Source of the DNA: Sweltsa coloradensis
Lineage: Eukaryota; Arthropoda; Insecta; Plecoptera; Chloroperlidae
Assembly (NCBI GenBank): GCA_024449915.1
Contig: JAMZAV010000007.1
Coordinates: 620,001-684,000, forward strand
DNA: 64,000 nucleotides
Reading direction: 5' to 3'
Shown: one piece after another, positions 10,300 to 22,475 of the stretch
Position numbering within the stretch: the stretch's first letter is position 1
How the letters are laid out: every line of letters starts with the position of its first letter
Notes under the pieces: generated by a model
What the model was told of the DNA's origin: nothing
Seen by the model: the letters and a program-made list of their open reading frames with translations, nothing else
Databases searched by the model: none
Position numbers and translations under genes: made by a program

Positions 10300-12600
10300 T
10301 CAGTATGAATATACGTATATAATCTCCACGAAACGTCAAAATGTATTCTTTATTGTAATTATTATCTAGTTTTTATATTCGTGGTCTACCAAGTATGTGA
10401 TGTCTTATAATATTTATGTGTATGTAGACCTATATATGTACATATTTTTTTTTGTTTTTTTGTTTTTTTAATGATAAAGATGGTGAAATCCTAGAGAAAC
10501 GTCGGTAGTAAAATATTATTTTATTAAATTATACGCAGTTTTACCTTAAAACATTACTTTTCTTGTAATATATATGTATGAATGTATGTGTGTTGTAATA
10601 ATTTATTTCTTATCTTATTTCGGAACCGATAAATAATATCGCGCTGAAAATAAATTTCACCCATACAACGGCAAAAAATTATTAAAAGAATGCCTACACT
10701 AAAACCTCATCAATCAGGAATGATGTGTCTAGACGGAATGCAACAGTTTGTGAATTCCCTCGTGTATTCCTCACTGTGGTACACGGTAGATCAACGAATC
10801 AGAAACAGGCGGGTCACGCAGGTAATTGTCACTTACTGTCGAGCGAACCAAAACCATTACTTTCCTCCGGCTTTTGAGAGTATAACTTTATATTTTATCT
10901 GTTTTCAGTCACGTAGTCAAATTGTTTACCTTGAGGAATTCTTAGCTTTCCTTGAAGCACAAGTTATTGAAATACCGTTGTTGAACTCTCTATTATATTA
11001 TACATTTTTGTGACATGATTCAGTTTCCAAATTTGGGTAGCATAGCCCTATTCAAGTTGAGGTCTGACTTAAGTTCCGTCTAACTTAGTTAAAATCACTA
11101 ATTAATGCTTGTAATATTCCGTGAATCCCCTCTAAAGTTCTGTGCACCTCTGGCCAGTAGTTCGACTTTCTATGCATTCTCACGCAAGTGGGTCATATTA
11201 TGTGATACCTTGCATAAAACGAAATTATTTTCTACACCTTACTGTAACTAACTTAACGTGCTCGGAAGCAAGCCTGCTTTACCAGTCCCTGGCTTCAGGA
11301 CACTAGTTAGCTATAAACTAGGAACTAGGTGAACCAACCAAGCAATAATAATCCGGACTAAATATTGGTGGGGAATATAATACTGTGTGACGAGTTAAGA
11401 GTAGCCATTCCATTTGGTACAACATAAAGATGAGTTTAATTTTAAAATGTGTAAATTATAATGTATATGAAATGAAATAGATTATGACGTGTACTACATC
11501 ATCAATAACATTTATTTTATAACCTTCGCTTATACTCAATTTGCATAAAAATGTATTGAAAAATTCTTAAAATAATATACATTATTTCTACTTTTAAGTT
11601 TTAAAAAAGGGTGCTCAAGTGTCGTGCGTGTCAATAACAACACAACAAAGGATCTATGTTCCTTTTATGTGAAACGTGGGAAAACTAAGAAATAATAAGC
11701 ACACGCAGGTAACTTTAGCGCCATCTTTCGGATTTATTTTAAACCATTTGGAAATTCATTTGGGGCACAGACCCTTCTGCAAATAGATCTGAATTCTGCA
11801 ACTAACTCATTTTGACAGAAAGTGGCACAAAGACCGTACTCTTTAATATTGTTGGTAATGTGTAGCTACTCAGTAAGTTGATAGAATCTTGCCATTTTTA
11901 ATACGTATAATAACGAAATGTTTTTCTGCTGTTCGATGCTGTGAGTGGTGATAGTGATAGATCAGTGCTTTAGTAGCGAGGTACGAACTCGCCTCTCTAT
12001 GATTCCATATGAGTTTGCAATTATGCACCAACCATAATATATTGGATATCTCGGATGGGGGGAGGGAAGGGTGGGGTGGGGGGTTATACTGGTTTGTATG
12101 CCCCGGAGTCGGACAGTACAAAACCTCATCATGTTTGGAGTTTGGTTGTTTGATAGTAATAAAACGAACACTAGCGCTACCGAGAAAAACAAAAATGTCT
12201 TTATAGAGAAAGAAACTATTGCATTACACGAACGTGAGAATTCTTTGTTTTATCTCGAGTATTCCCTGTTGAAAAGCAATCTTCCCTTTGAAAACTCATA
12301 TCTCAAAGTTTGATTTGTTCCCTAAACACATTCCAAAAGTTTGAATATGATTTCTGAAGGAAGCGGATAACCGTGGACGTGGTTGTTGATGCATTTTGAA
12401 AGGATGCTATATTCATGAGGAAACTCGTACAATACGTTGCTGATGCAATATGTTCTTCGTACCGGTGACAACTTCAGAGTATCAACACGTTTTTATTGCA
12501 TCAGAGCGTGTATATGTGCACAGTACTACATCCAAGGATAGATATCACAATCCAACTTCTGAGATAACTGAACTTGAAGAATGAAACTCCAGTGGTATTC
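10300..12600. other. long stretch without a supported gene
   Basis: An open frame at 10690-11013 (107 codons) contains a plausible 87-bp intron (CAG|GTAATT at 10822, TTTTCAG| at 10908) but is not recognisable. The overlapping frames at 11870-12313 surround a G-rich run (12056-12082) and look like chance. Nothing else is supported. Confidence 0.5.
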
Positions 12601-12680
12601 GGTGATTATTGTGACCATATGATACTACTAGGGAAACGCCAAAGTCGTTGTTAAACGAGTGAGTGAACCATGTGTTGAGT

Positions 12681-13258
12681 ACCCAATTACATTACTTTTC
12701 TTCCCCCTACCTTAGGCCTACCTAGCCTATCATAGGCTAGAGAGGCGCATTATGACCTTACAGTTGACGCGCCCTTCCCCGTATGCCAACTAAACTTTAA
12801 AAAACTATTATTTATACGAATATAATTATCAAACTTAAATGCAAATGTTCCCGGGTACTCACCACATGTCTCGCTCACTCGTCTAACTACGACTTTGGCG
12901 TTTCCCTAGTCTAGTTGGCTAAGGCGCCCTTGTAGCCGAAATGTGAAAGAAGTGGGTTCAATCCCCTGGTCGGGAAAGATTTTGTAATTTCTAGATTGTA
13001 TTACAAAAATAATTAAACATGTTTTGAAATGCATATAACGCAGTGTAGTCCATCATCTGTGGCAATAGGCCCATAGGGCCTACTATGGTAAACATAGCCA
13101 GTACGAAATACGTGAAAATATTGCAAGGTTTACTCAATTACGAGCGGAATTTGGGGGTACCTTGACGTGCAACATTCGACAGACCTTGCATGGGCACGGC
13201 ATTTCACGGCCAGGCGAATAACAAACAAAAAATATATTTTCAAAATCTAAAACATTGT
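12681..13258. repeat. 571-bp tandem block, unit 1
   Basis: Starts ACCCAATTACATTACTTTTC. It contains an outward-facing family B 3' terminus (ACGACTTTGGCGTTTCCCTA near 12892-12911) followed by a tRNA-like SINE head. It is 7 bp longer than the other units because of an extra GGCCCATA-type insertion near 13068. Confidence 0.9.
12906..13230 (+). mobile_element. tRNA-derived SINE-like segment (present in each tandem unit)
   Basis: GTTGGCTAAGGCGCC resembles the A-box region of a Leu/Ser-type tRNA, and GGGTTCAATCCCC about 50 bp later fits a pol III B box (GGTTCRANNCC). It continues into non-tRNA sequence. Copies recur at about 13484 and 14055 because of the tandem duplication. Confidence 0.55.
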
Positions 13259-13829
13259 ACCCGATTACATTACTTTTCTTCCCCCTACCTTAGGCCTACC
13301 TAGCCTATCATAGGCTAGAGAGGCGCATTATGACCTTACAGTTGACGCGCCCGTCCCCGTATGCCAACTAAACTTTAAAAAACTATTATTTATACGAATA
13401 TAATTATCAAACTTAAATGCAAATGTTCCCGGGTACTCACCACATGACTCGCTCACTCGTCTAACTACGACTTTGGCGTTTCCCTAGTCTAGTTGGCTAA
13501 GGCGCCCTTGTAGCCGAAATGTGAAAGAAGTGGGTTCAATCCTCTGGTCGGGAAAGATTTTGTAATTTCTAGATTGTATTTCAAAAATAATTAAACATGT
13601 TTTGAAATGCATATAACGCAGTGTAGTCCATCATCTGTGGCAATAGGGCCTACTATGGTAAACATAGCCAGTACGAAATACGTGAAAATATTGCAAGGTT
13701 TACTCAATCTACGAGCGGAATTTGGGGGTACCTTGACGTGCAACATTCGACAGACCTTGCATGGGCACGGCATTTCACGGCCAGGCGAATAACAAACAAA
13801 AAATATATTTTCAAAATCTAAAACATTGT
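13259..13829. repeat. 571-bp tandem block, unit 2
   Basis: Starts ACCCGATTACATTACTTTTC. Nearly identical to units 1 and 3, with only a few scattered substitutions. Confidence 0.9.
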
Positions 13830-14399
13830 ACCCAATTACATTACATTTCTTCCCCCTACCTTAGGCCTACCTAGCCTATCATAGGCTAGAGAGGCGCATT
13901 ATGACCTTACAGTTGACGCGCCCGTCCCCGTATGCCAACTAAACTTTAAAAAACTATTATTTATACGAATATAATTATCAAACTTAAATGCAAATGTTCC
14001 CGGGTACTCACCACATGACTCGCTCAATCGTCTAACTACGACTTTGGCGTTTCCCTAGTCTATTTGGCTAAGGCGCCATTGTAGCCGAAATGTGAAAGAA
14101 GTGGGTTCAATCCTCTGGTCGGGAAAGATTTTGTAATTTTTAGATTGTATTTCAAAAATAATTAAACATGTTTTGAAATGCATATAACGCAGTGTAGTCC
14201 ATCATCTGTGGCAATAGGGCCTACTATGGTAAACATAGCCAGTACGAAATACGTGAAAATATTGCAAGGTTTACTCAATCTACGAGCGGAATTTGGGGGT
14301 ACCTTGACGTGCAATATTCGACAGACCTTGCATGGGCACGGCATTTCACGGCCAGGCGAATAACAAACAAAAAATATCTTTTCAAAATCTAAAACATTG
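13830..14399. repeat. 571-bp tandem block, unit 3
   Basis: Starts ACCCAATTACATTACATTTC and ends at AAAACATTGT, where family B interior sequence resumes (CGTTAAAATAATTTC). The same join sequence is seen near 40540-40565 in an element without the triplication. Confidence 0.9.
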
Positions 14400-14659
14400 T
14401 CGTTAAAATAATTTCTAAACATTGGAAGCCTATTTTTAAGTTTATTATTTCTTGTAGGTTTTAAATCGCAATGAATCTTGCTGATTTTGTTAGCAGTTCT
14501 CATAAACTCGTACCGGATGTCCGTTTAAAACTTCAGCGCAATCTGTTCAGCGATTCGGCTGATTTTCAACGTACACACACACACACACGCAGAAAAACCA
14601 TAAGAACTGTTAAGTCGAATGGAGATCACATACGTTCGCTACGCTCACTCGTTCAAAAA

Positions 14660-16410
14660 TGCCCTGGTTGTGGTTGTGACATTCAAATAGAAAAATATAT
14701 AATTACATTTCTTATGACAGTTCTTCATCATTTCTTCAATATAAGTACGATATGGACCAGACATAAATATCATTAGCAGTATCATTATAGAGTAGGATTC
14801 AGCCTAGATTGTACGACCTTCAAAGTTGCATTTGTTTATATCGGCATAACCAACACAGGACAAATAAAATTGCTATCATCATTTTTCTACTCCGTGCGCT
14901 GCGTGTGTGTGGCGAGGTGACGAACTAGGTGTATGTCAACAGACCATTCCAAACGTTGGAGGTTATGTTTCATTAGGATACCTGTCATTGCGTGTTATGT
15001 TTTGTCACTGAGTTGTTTTGGATATAAAATTCTTTGACTAATATTATTGTTATTTAATTTTAATCAACACAATTCTATTTGCATAAAAATTGAACTAGGC
15101 TCTTAGGGCAAGGATACTATTATACACTTCGTTCTAGCCTCGCCTAGGACCAGGCCTAGTCTATGCAATTGCTCTTTGGGGGTTGGGGGGGGGGGGGGAA
15201 GCCTAGGCCTAGCTTCAATATGCAGCCTAGGCTAGCTAGATCTAGTCCTACATTAATAAAACAGCGAATTCTTGTGATATGGTTTCGTGATATGGTTTCA
15301 ATTTGGGGAAACTAGGCCTAGCCTAGGGCTACGCGAAGCCTAGCATCGGCCCAACCCAGGTAGTGTAGCCTAGGTCTAGGCCTAGTATTTATAGCCCTAC
15401 CCCCCAAAAGGAATATTAAAAGTATTTTTTCTAAAAGCCTTAGGTCTATAACCGTTGTCTTGTACGTATTTACTGTTTAGGTACCTAGGCCCTGCCTAAT
15501 TGGTTGGCTTACTGGACTGTTTTTTTCCCCGCGGGCCCTATTAGTGCATGGCTTAGTGGCAAAGACCTACTTTACTTCAACATAAGACAATTGATAGACC
15601 TACTCATTTAATCAATACTTAGGCGAGGCCTACATAACATTAAAATATTATTAATTAATAATTAGTCAAGCCCAGAACTCAGAAGAGCAACTAAGTAAAG
15701 AAATTAGTCAGAAACAAGATTAAAGCAGACGACGTAGGCTAGGGCCTATCTGTGCTGTGCAGACGACAGGCCTTTAGTAATATTTTAGCTGATTGTATGA
15801 AAGTGGTATTGGGAAGATCGCTCATTGGTCAATAAAATAAAACCATTGTTGTCAACTGTGAAAACGAATAATGACTTGACATTTGTTTGTTATTTATTAC
15901 TTTCAATGAATTTGATTGTCCAGATTACATAAAATTAATCTTGTAAACATAATTTAGTATTTTTATTTAATAATTCACCGTGTATAATTCATTATTTTTT
16001 TTAAAGTACATTGTCAATTAGACCTCCAATTTTGTCCAAGTGGTTCACATGAAAAATGGCCGCCGAAAAGTGTCAAAAGGTCATTCAAAGTTGTGTGATT
16101 CCTACTCTACCAGTTTGTCGATTTTCTCAACTTTCAAACATTTTCTCAACATGCAAACATTATTAAAACTTACTTTAGAGAAACAATAAATATTTTGCGG
16201 GTAATTTAGCTGTTTTCAATACCTTTGTAAATTCTGGCGATTCAATAAGACTGTGATGTATATATACTATCATCTAAGACACCTAGACTGAAGCCCTAAA
16301 ATTTTAGATTGATGTTGAATTCTTTTTCTTTTCTGCGTCTTGGCATAAATTTCAATTTTGATACGTCAGTCTGCCTCGGGTGATGGAATTCATGGACGTA
16401 TTGAAACGTC
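14660..16410. other. spacer rich in GGCCTA words, no gene seen
   Basis: Between about 15110 and 15770 the words CCTAGGCCTAG, TAGGCC and AGCCTAG recur many times, and there is a 14-G run at 15185-15198. A 36-codon frame starting ATGGCCGCC at 16056 has a good start context but no support. No repeat termini were identified. Confidence 0.5.
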
Positions 16411-16417
16411 ACGATTA

Positions 16418-16735
16418 TTGGATGAGCGAAGCGAAGACTTCAATTTTACTGACCCCCAGAAAAATTTATTGGGGTGTTTTTTTTTGTTTGTTTGTTTGTA
16501 TTTTTGTCTGTTTGTTCGCTCCCTGTCGGGCAAACGGCATATGCGATCTTGATGAAAATTTGACAGGACCTTCGAAATCTCTGAACTTAGACTTGCCACG
16601 TTTTTGGGTACAATCGTAGAAATATTTCTCACGAATAACGTACTTTTAAGATTTTTTTTTGATTTTTTGTGCGATATTTTCGTGCATTTTGGGCCAATTC
16701 TGACCAAACGGGTGGGGCTACAACGTATAGAAAAA
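16418..16735 (+). mobile_element. Helentron-like element, family A (5' part only, copy 3)
   Basis: Starts TTGGATGAGCGAAGCGAAGA and has the usual CGGCATATGCGATCTTGATG and ACGGGTGGGGCTACAACG blocks. Similarity then stops near 16735 without a 3' terminus, so the copy is truncated. Confidence 0.75.
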
Positions 16736-16973
16736 AGCTTTAAATATATGTTTTTTGATTTTCGAACACAGCGAAATAACCTGCAAAATATTTATATCTA
16801 GAATATTTCTGCTTTGAAAGAATAAAATTTAAAACTAAATATCATTGTTTTCCTAAAACTATCTCTTGCAGTATCAAAACATATAATGCTAAACTGAGGC
16901 AACTTATTGAATTAATTTTAAAATACAATTTTTTCTACCTTCGTTCGTAGAGATAACACAAACGTGATCTTGA

Positions 16974-17535
16974 TTGGATGAGCGAAACGAAGACTTCAAT
17001 TTCACTGACCCCCCAAAAAATTTAGGTTGGGTGTTTTTTTTTCTGTTTGTTCGCTTTTTACCAGACAAACGGCATATGCGATATTGATGAAAATTGGAGG
17101 GGACCTTCAAAAACTTTGAACTTAGACCTGCCACGGTTGAGGGTACAATCGAAAAATATTTCTCATAAATATCGTACTTTTACGATTTTTTTCGATTTTT
17201 AGTGCGATATTTTCGTGACATTTGGGCCGATTCTGACCAAACGGGTGCGGCTACAACGTTCATATTTTACATGGACATTAAGGTAATGGTGATGTATTGC
17301 TTTTTGAAAGAAAAAATTGAAAAAGTTAGCCAGAATCCATAGTTTAAAGGTTGTAGTATGTTTTTTTTTAGGTTTATAATAACAATTAACAAGTAACAAT
17401 AGAAACTTGACAACAATCACCTACAATGCATTCAAAAAGCACTTGCAAAGGAACAGTGATCCCGCGCAAACTAAAAACTTACAAAAAAGCTCATCCATCA
17501 ACGCGCCTAAAAAATGCGTTTACGAAGCTTCCTAG
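16974..17535 (+). mobile_element. Helentron-like element, family A (copy 4)
   Basis: Starts TTGGATGAGCGAAACGAAGA. Ends GCTCATCCATCAACGCGCC, then AAAAAATGCGTTTACGAAGC and TTCCTAG, with T outside. It is complete at both ends and non-coding. Confidence 0.8.
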
Positions 17536-17559
17536 TTCTAGAATATAATAACACAACAA

Positions 17560-17960
17560 TTATGCTGATATTGTTATGTCCGTCCGTCTGTTTGTGCAGT
17601 CACATATCACGATAAAACCGAACATGACCTCTGATTGGCATGACATTTTTGTTGACAGTAGGTACCCTACAATAAGAATGACACATATTAATGATGTTGG
17701 TGATCATGTTGGTCAACAGACGGGGCTGTCTTCACCCAAAAGAGGTTTTGTATAAACCCGGCACCTCCACCAACAAGGAGATTTGAAATCCTGGAATTAA
17801 AAGTTGTAGGCCTATTATTTTACTTGTATATGCTTTGCCAATCTGTTCGCTAAAACTTGGCAAACGTCTCACATCATTTTGCATGGGTACTTCCATATAC
17901 CTGTGCTTGTTGAAAAATGAATTTATTTTGCGGGATTTGAACTTGTCATCATGGTACTCC
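17560..17960. repeat. dispersed repeat family E, copy 1
   Basis: Shares GTCCGTCCGTCTGT, CACGATAAAACCGAACATG and CACCTCCACCAACAA with 30178-30480. Partial similarity exists at 47575-47700, 56505-56610 and 3355-3420. The minus-strand frame across it is described separately. Confidence 0.6.
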
Positions 17961-18067
17961 TCGCTTAGGATTGTCCCGCAACCGAGGAATCCGATGTAAG
18001 ACGTGACATCGGCTTCATCTATATCAGATTTAGATAATCTAATTTCTCTCGATAACCCGTTTATCAC
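17732..18067 (-). CDS. unrecognised 111-codon ORF, possibly a repeat-borne coding remnant
   Basis: The frame is open from 18067 to 17732. Its middle (SFFNKHRYMEVPMQNDVRRL) aligns loosely, at the translated level, with the minus strand of the related repeat near 30400-30560 (HYLTSMPMYKVSKLATLL), which hints that the family once encoded a protein. The C-terminal part overlaps repeat family E. No domain, signal peptide or membrane segment is evident and there are no upstream exons with clear splice sites. It may equally be chance in a non-coding repeat. Confidence 0.2.
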   Translation of the reverse strand: MINGLSREIRLSKSDIDEADVTSYIGFLGCGTILSEEYHDDKFKSRKINSFFNKHRYMEVPMQNDVRRLPSFSEQIGKAYTSKIIGLQLLIPGFQISLLVEVPGLYKTSFG

Positions 18068-18169
18068 TCTAAATATGAATTACAAAATCTTGTTCCAACC
18101 ATAAATTTGACTCGCGGAGCCACCATACTATAAGCTACAAAACATAAAACGACGAAAACAACCAATATA

Positions 18170-21100
18170 GCCCAGGAATTATAGATTTCGACATCAACAT
18201 CCTTAACCTAAAGCTGATTTTTGGCACACATGTAGCATTTGTCATTCTTCAAACGCACAGAGAGTTCCCAAAAGCACAGACGCTTGCTTCCTCCGCTATC
18301 GCGCCAAAGGGCTTAAGTCACACTGTCACATAAAAATGCTTGTAAAACCTGAACCAACAGAGATATCTCTGTGAATTTTGTTTCAAAATAATCGGACTAT
18401 GTATGCTTTGTGCTCAATATCCAAAACATATATTATTACCATTAATATTAGTCACAAACACGAATAGTGCTGGTGCCTAACTTAGTACTTCCAAGAAAAT
18501 CCCGTAAATCTTGAATTAGGTCGAGTTCACGAAAATTATCAAGACATAATAAATATCGGGTTCTGTTTTGTGAAGCCCTTTTTCTTTTTTTTCTGGGGGC
18601 TTTAAAATTGACTGAGTATGCCCAAAATAAAAAGGGTTTTTGCGCATCGGCACTGTACCAATGCCCCGTGGAAAAGCTCCCTCACTAAAAAAACATTTCA
18701 AACCCGGGAAAAACCTACACCAAAATTTAGGATCTGGTAAAAGACTTTTTAAAATGTTTTTTCACTTGGGACTCTTGGTGCAAATTCACCTGTCATGGCG
18801 TCCTAAGATGGCCGCCAAAAAAATTATTACAACTCGGGAATCAAGAATATCATCAATTTAAACAAATGGGTTTTTGTTTTAATGATTTTTAATGCTCTAC
18901 AAAAGTGTCACAGTTTTACCGCAAATGCAATATTTTTAAATTATTTTAAAAATTATTACAATGAAATTGCAATTATACATTTTTAAAATATATATATATA
19001 TATTAATCAAACCCCTAGATTCCAAAGAAATTTTCACACTATCAAAAATAACGCAAAAAACCCAAAATTTGTTACCCCAAAAAAAACAAAATTTCCGGTA
19101 ATTTTTTTTTATTATTAATTAATTAAATTAATCATTAAAAAACCCCAAATTAAAAGTTTATTATTCCGTCCACAATCAATAGGTCCTCACAAAAACATTG
19201 ACCAAAATAAACCCAAAAAAAAAATTAGTTAAAAAAATTTTTTCCCAATCATTTTTACTATTAATTAAATTAATTAAATTTAAATTAAAAAAAATGACAT
19301 TTTTATCTCGTTTAAATTTTTTAAAATTAACACAATGTGGTCACCTTGGTATCTTTTTAAAGCTAGTTTTAAGACGAATAAATGTAAAAAAAAATTAATT
19401 AATTAAAAAAATTTAAAATCACCGATTAATTACATTTAGTAAAAATTATCCCACTTTTGACTATTATTGTTTGTATACCAAAAACTCGATCGACGTCATA
19501 AAAATATACTACTCCTGACTAATCCCAATGAATCCAAATTCATGTCCCGAAACAAATTCCTATAATTACCTTTTAATTTAATATTAATTGAAAAATTACT
19601 TATATCTAAATAATTGTTGTTTTTGACAATCGAAAAAATCGATATTAATGAGAAATATTTCTTCGTTATCCCAAAAAACGTGGAAAGCCCTAAGTTCAGA
19701 GATTTCAAAGGGTCCCTCAAAATTTCATCAATCGCATATGACTTTTTTGCCCGGTAGAGCGAAAAACAAACAGACAAAAAAAAAAACAAACCAAAAAAAA
19801 AGAATATTTTTTTTTTTTTTTTTGGGGGGGGGGGGGCGGTAAAAATTGAAGTCTGTTTCCCCCACATTCTCAAAAACATGTGCTTAAATAAATTAATTTA
19901 AAAAAAAAAAAATTTTTTGGTCTACCCACTCTTATATAATATAATTATATTATATATAATATTATATTATAATTAATTCATAATTCAATTAACGGGAAAG
20001 TAGCATGAATTTAATTTTGACCCTTTTTTATTTTTTTAATTTATACTCGCATTGTTTATATTTGTTCTTCCTTTGGGCATTTTGTTGTGCTACTAAATTG
20101 CAAAAAAATTATTGAGATATTGACTTCAATTTCCCCGCCCCCCCCCCCCAAAAAAAAAAAAAAAATTTTTTTTGTTTTTTTTGGTTTGTTTGTTTTTCTG
20201 TCTGTTTGTTCGCGCTCTCCCGGGGCAAACGCAATGCGTTTTTGATAAATTTGAGGCCCTTCGAAATCTCAAAACTTAATTCCCTTTTTTTGGGTATAAT
20301 CAAAAAAAAAAATTTTTTTTTTCTCATAATATCGTACTTTTACGATTGTCAAAAACAAAAATTTATTAGAAAAATTATTCTTAAATTTAATTAGTTAATA
20401 ATCGGTAAGTTATAGGAATTTTGTTTCGGGGCAGACATTTGGATTTATTTACTAATGTCAGTAGAGTGTATATTTTTTTGAATCGATCGAGTTTTAGGGA
20501 ACATAACAATACATATGTAAAAGTGGGATAATTTTAAATTAAATGTAATTAATTCGGTGTTTAATTTATTTAATTAATTTAATTTTTTTATTACATTTTT
20601 CTCTTAAACTAGCTTTAAAATGAACCAAGGGCGACCACTTGTTTAAATTTTTCAAAAAATTAAACAGATAAATGCATTTTTTTTTAATTAATTTAATTAA
20701 ATTTAATTTAGTAAAGTGTTGGAATAATTTTTGGAACAATTTTTTTTTTTTCATTGTGGTCATATTTTCTTGTGGATACACTTGTGATTGTGGTACGTGA
20801 ATTAAATTTTAATTGGGGTTTAATTAATGATTAATTAAATTAATTAAATTTAAAAAAAAAGTTCCCGGGAAATTTTGTTTGGGACTAACAATTTTTGGGT
20901 TTATTTTACGTTATTTAGTATATGTAAAATTTTTTTAGCAATCTAGAGAGTTTTACATTAATTATATATTATATTGAAAGTGCTATAATTGCAATACTTT
21001 TTATAATTTATAAAAATTAATTAAAACTTTGCATTTTCGGTAAAAATGCTGATCTTTTGTAGACATTAAAAAATCATTAAACCATACCCTTTTGTTCAAA

Positions 21101-21790
21101 TCTGATGATTACTTCTTGAGTTCCGCAGTTGTAATAAATTTTTGGCGGCCCTCTTCAGGACCCATACGGTGACTTATTTGCTCCAACTGTCCCAAGTGAA
21201 AAAAACATTCTCAAAAATTTTCTTTTACCCGATCCTAAAATTTTGGTGTAGGTTTCCGGCTTTGAAAAGTTTTTATAGTTTATGCGCTTGTTTCCCCGGA
21301 CTATTTGGTACAGTGCCGGGCGCAAACCCTTTGTCATTTTGGTCTATCTCGTCAATTTTCATCGCACGGGAAAAAAAGAAAAAATGGCTTCTACAAAACG
21401 ACACCCCATATTTTTATGTCTTGATAATTTTTCGTGACTCGACCTAATTCAAGATTTACGGGGTTTTCTTGGGAAATACAAGTTAGGCACAGCCTATTCG
21501 TGTTTGTGACTAATATTAAAGGGAATAAAAAATGTTTTGGGTATTGAGCACAAAGCATAAAAGCCCCGATTGTTTTGAAAAAAAAATCACAGAATATCTT
21601 GTTGGGTTTGGGTTTTTCAACATTTTTATGTGACAGTTGACTTAACCCTTTGGGGCGATAGCGGGGAAACAGCTCCCGTGCTTTTGGGAATCCTGTGCGT
21701 TTTAAAAATGATTAATCTAACGATGTTTCCAAAAATTCGTTTGGTTTGCAATGTTGTCTTTAGGCCTAAAATCCTTATAATGCCTGGGTA
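18170..21790. repeat. 3.6-kb imperfect inverted repeat (palindrome)
   Basis: The left arm (about 18170-19980) pairs with the right arm (about 19990-21790), centre near 19985. Matching landmarks: TTGAATTAGGTCGAGTTCAC near 18512 with its reverse complement near 21437; CGCTATCGCGCCAAAGGG near 18293 with the complement near 21650; Helentron fragments at 19640-19790 and 20205-20345. The arms differ mainly by homopolymer and small-indel changes, and the centre is full of A, T, C and G runs. It may be a real palindrome or a long-read foldback left unpolished. The many short ORFs inside are meaningless. Confidence 0.85.
19640..20345. mobile_element. decayed family A Helentron fragments in the palindrome centre
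   Basis: GAGAAATATTTCTTCG, TTCAGAGATTTCAAAGG and GCCCGGTAGAGCGAA on the left, and the inverted equivalents on the right, are family A interior words. Termini are not recognisable. Confidence 0.6.
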
Positions 21791-22475
21791 ATAGTGCCAA
21801 CAGTCTCGATTTATAGTAATCGATCGTTACTAAACGACGGAGAAGATTATTTCACGGTAAAGCGATCTTAAACACGTTTACCTCGTGGAAATCGAATCTA
21901 GCTAATAATCGTAGGGATACCTTGCAAGTGCAATTGAAAAAGTTCAAGTGTGAAATAAGCTACATAAGTAACCCTAATTGAAGTGGGTGGCTACATCGCT
22001 TGAAATTGATTTACCACGAGCAAGATTGCTCATTGGCTGCAGCTAAACTCCGTCTTAGCAGATAGCTCGATTATTGCATCCGTGAGGGAGGTTTACGAAC
22101 GAGCGAAGCAAGTGAAGGTTTCGTTCAACTCATTGATTATAATAATTGAAGATGTTTACTTATGTTTGCAAACATCTTAAAAACAACGTGTTACGTCGCA
22201 TGGTAATGGAATGCACGATGTTGCAAACCATAAAGTATCATTTTATCTAAAGTTGACTTTCTGTATGACATAAATGTAATTATTTAATAGTTAAATGAAC
22301 ATCTTAAAAAAACACAGCTATATGCGGATGAATACAAGGAAGTTGTTTTAGTAAATAATTTACATACAAATGTGTTTCAGTGGGGTATGTTGTGTATAGA
22401 TTAATTGTGTATATATACATTCATTTTTAGGACATGTTTTGATTTAAGACTTGCACAGGATATGATGATGTTTAA

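Larger units (their letters stand above)
12629..14658 (-). mobile_element. Helentron-like element, family B, with internal triplication
   Basis: Read on the minus strand, the 5' end is near 14658 (GAACGAGTGAGCGTAGCGAA). The 3' end is at 12629: CACTCACTCGTTTAACAACG, then ACTTTGGCGTTTCCCTAG, with T outside. The 5' sequence is thus repeated inverted just inside the 3' stem-loop, as in family A. Most of the interior is three tandem copies of a 571-578 bp block. No protein is encoded: the short frames at 13591-13792 and 14162-14363 are the same sequence counted twice because of the duplication. Confidence 0.65.

Noticed and set aside
12009..12313. Overlapping short ORFs around the G-rich run
   Set aside because: Several overlapping frames on both strands around a homopurine run, with no motif or splice support.
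13607..14363. Identical 61-codon ORFs at 13607 and 14178
   Set aside because: Identity comes from the 571-bp tandem duplication, not from selection on a protein.
16056..16166. Short ORF starting ATGGCCGCC (36 codons)
   Set aside because: Good start context only; no splice donor of quality, no homology signal and no conserved neighbour.
18170..21790. Ten or more Lys/Phe-rich ORFs in the palindrome
   Set aside because: AT-rich, homopolymer-rich sequence of doubtful base accuracy; frames are not reliable.
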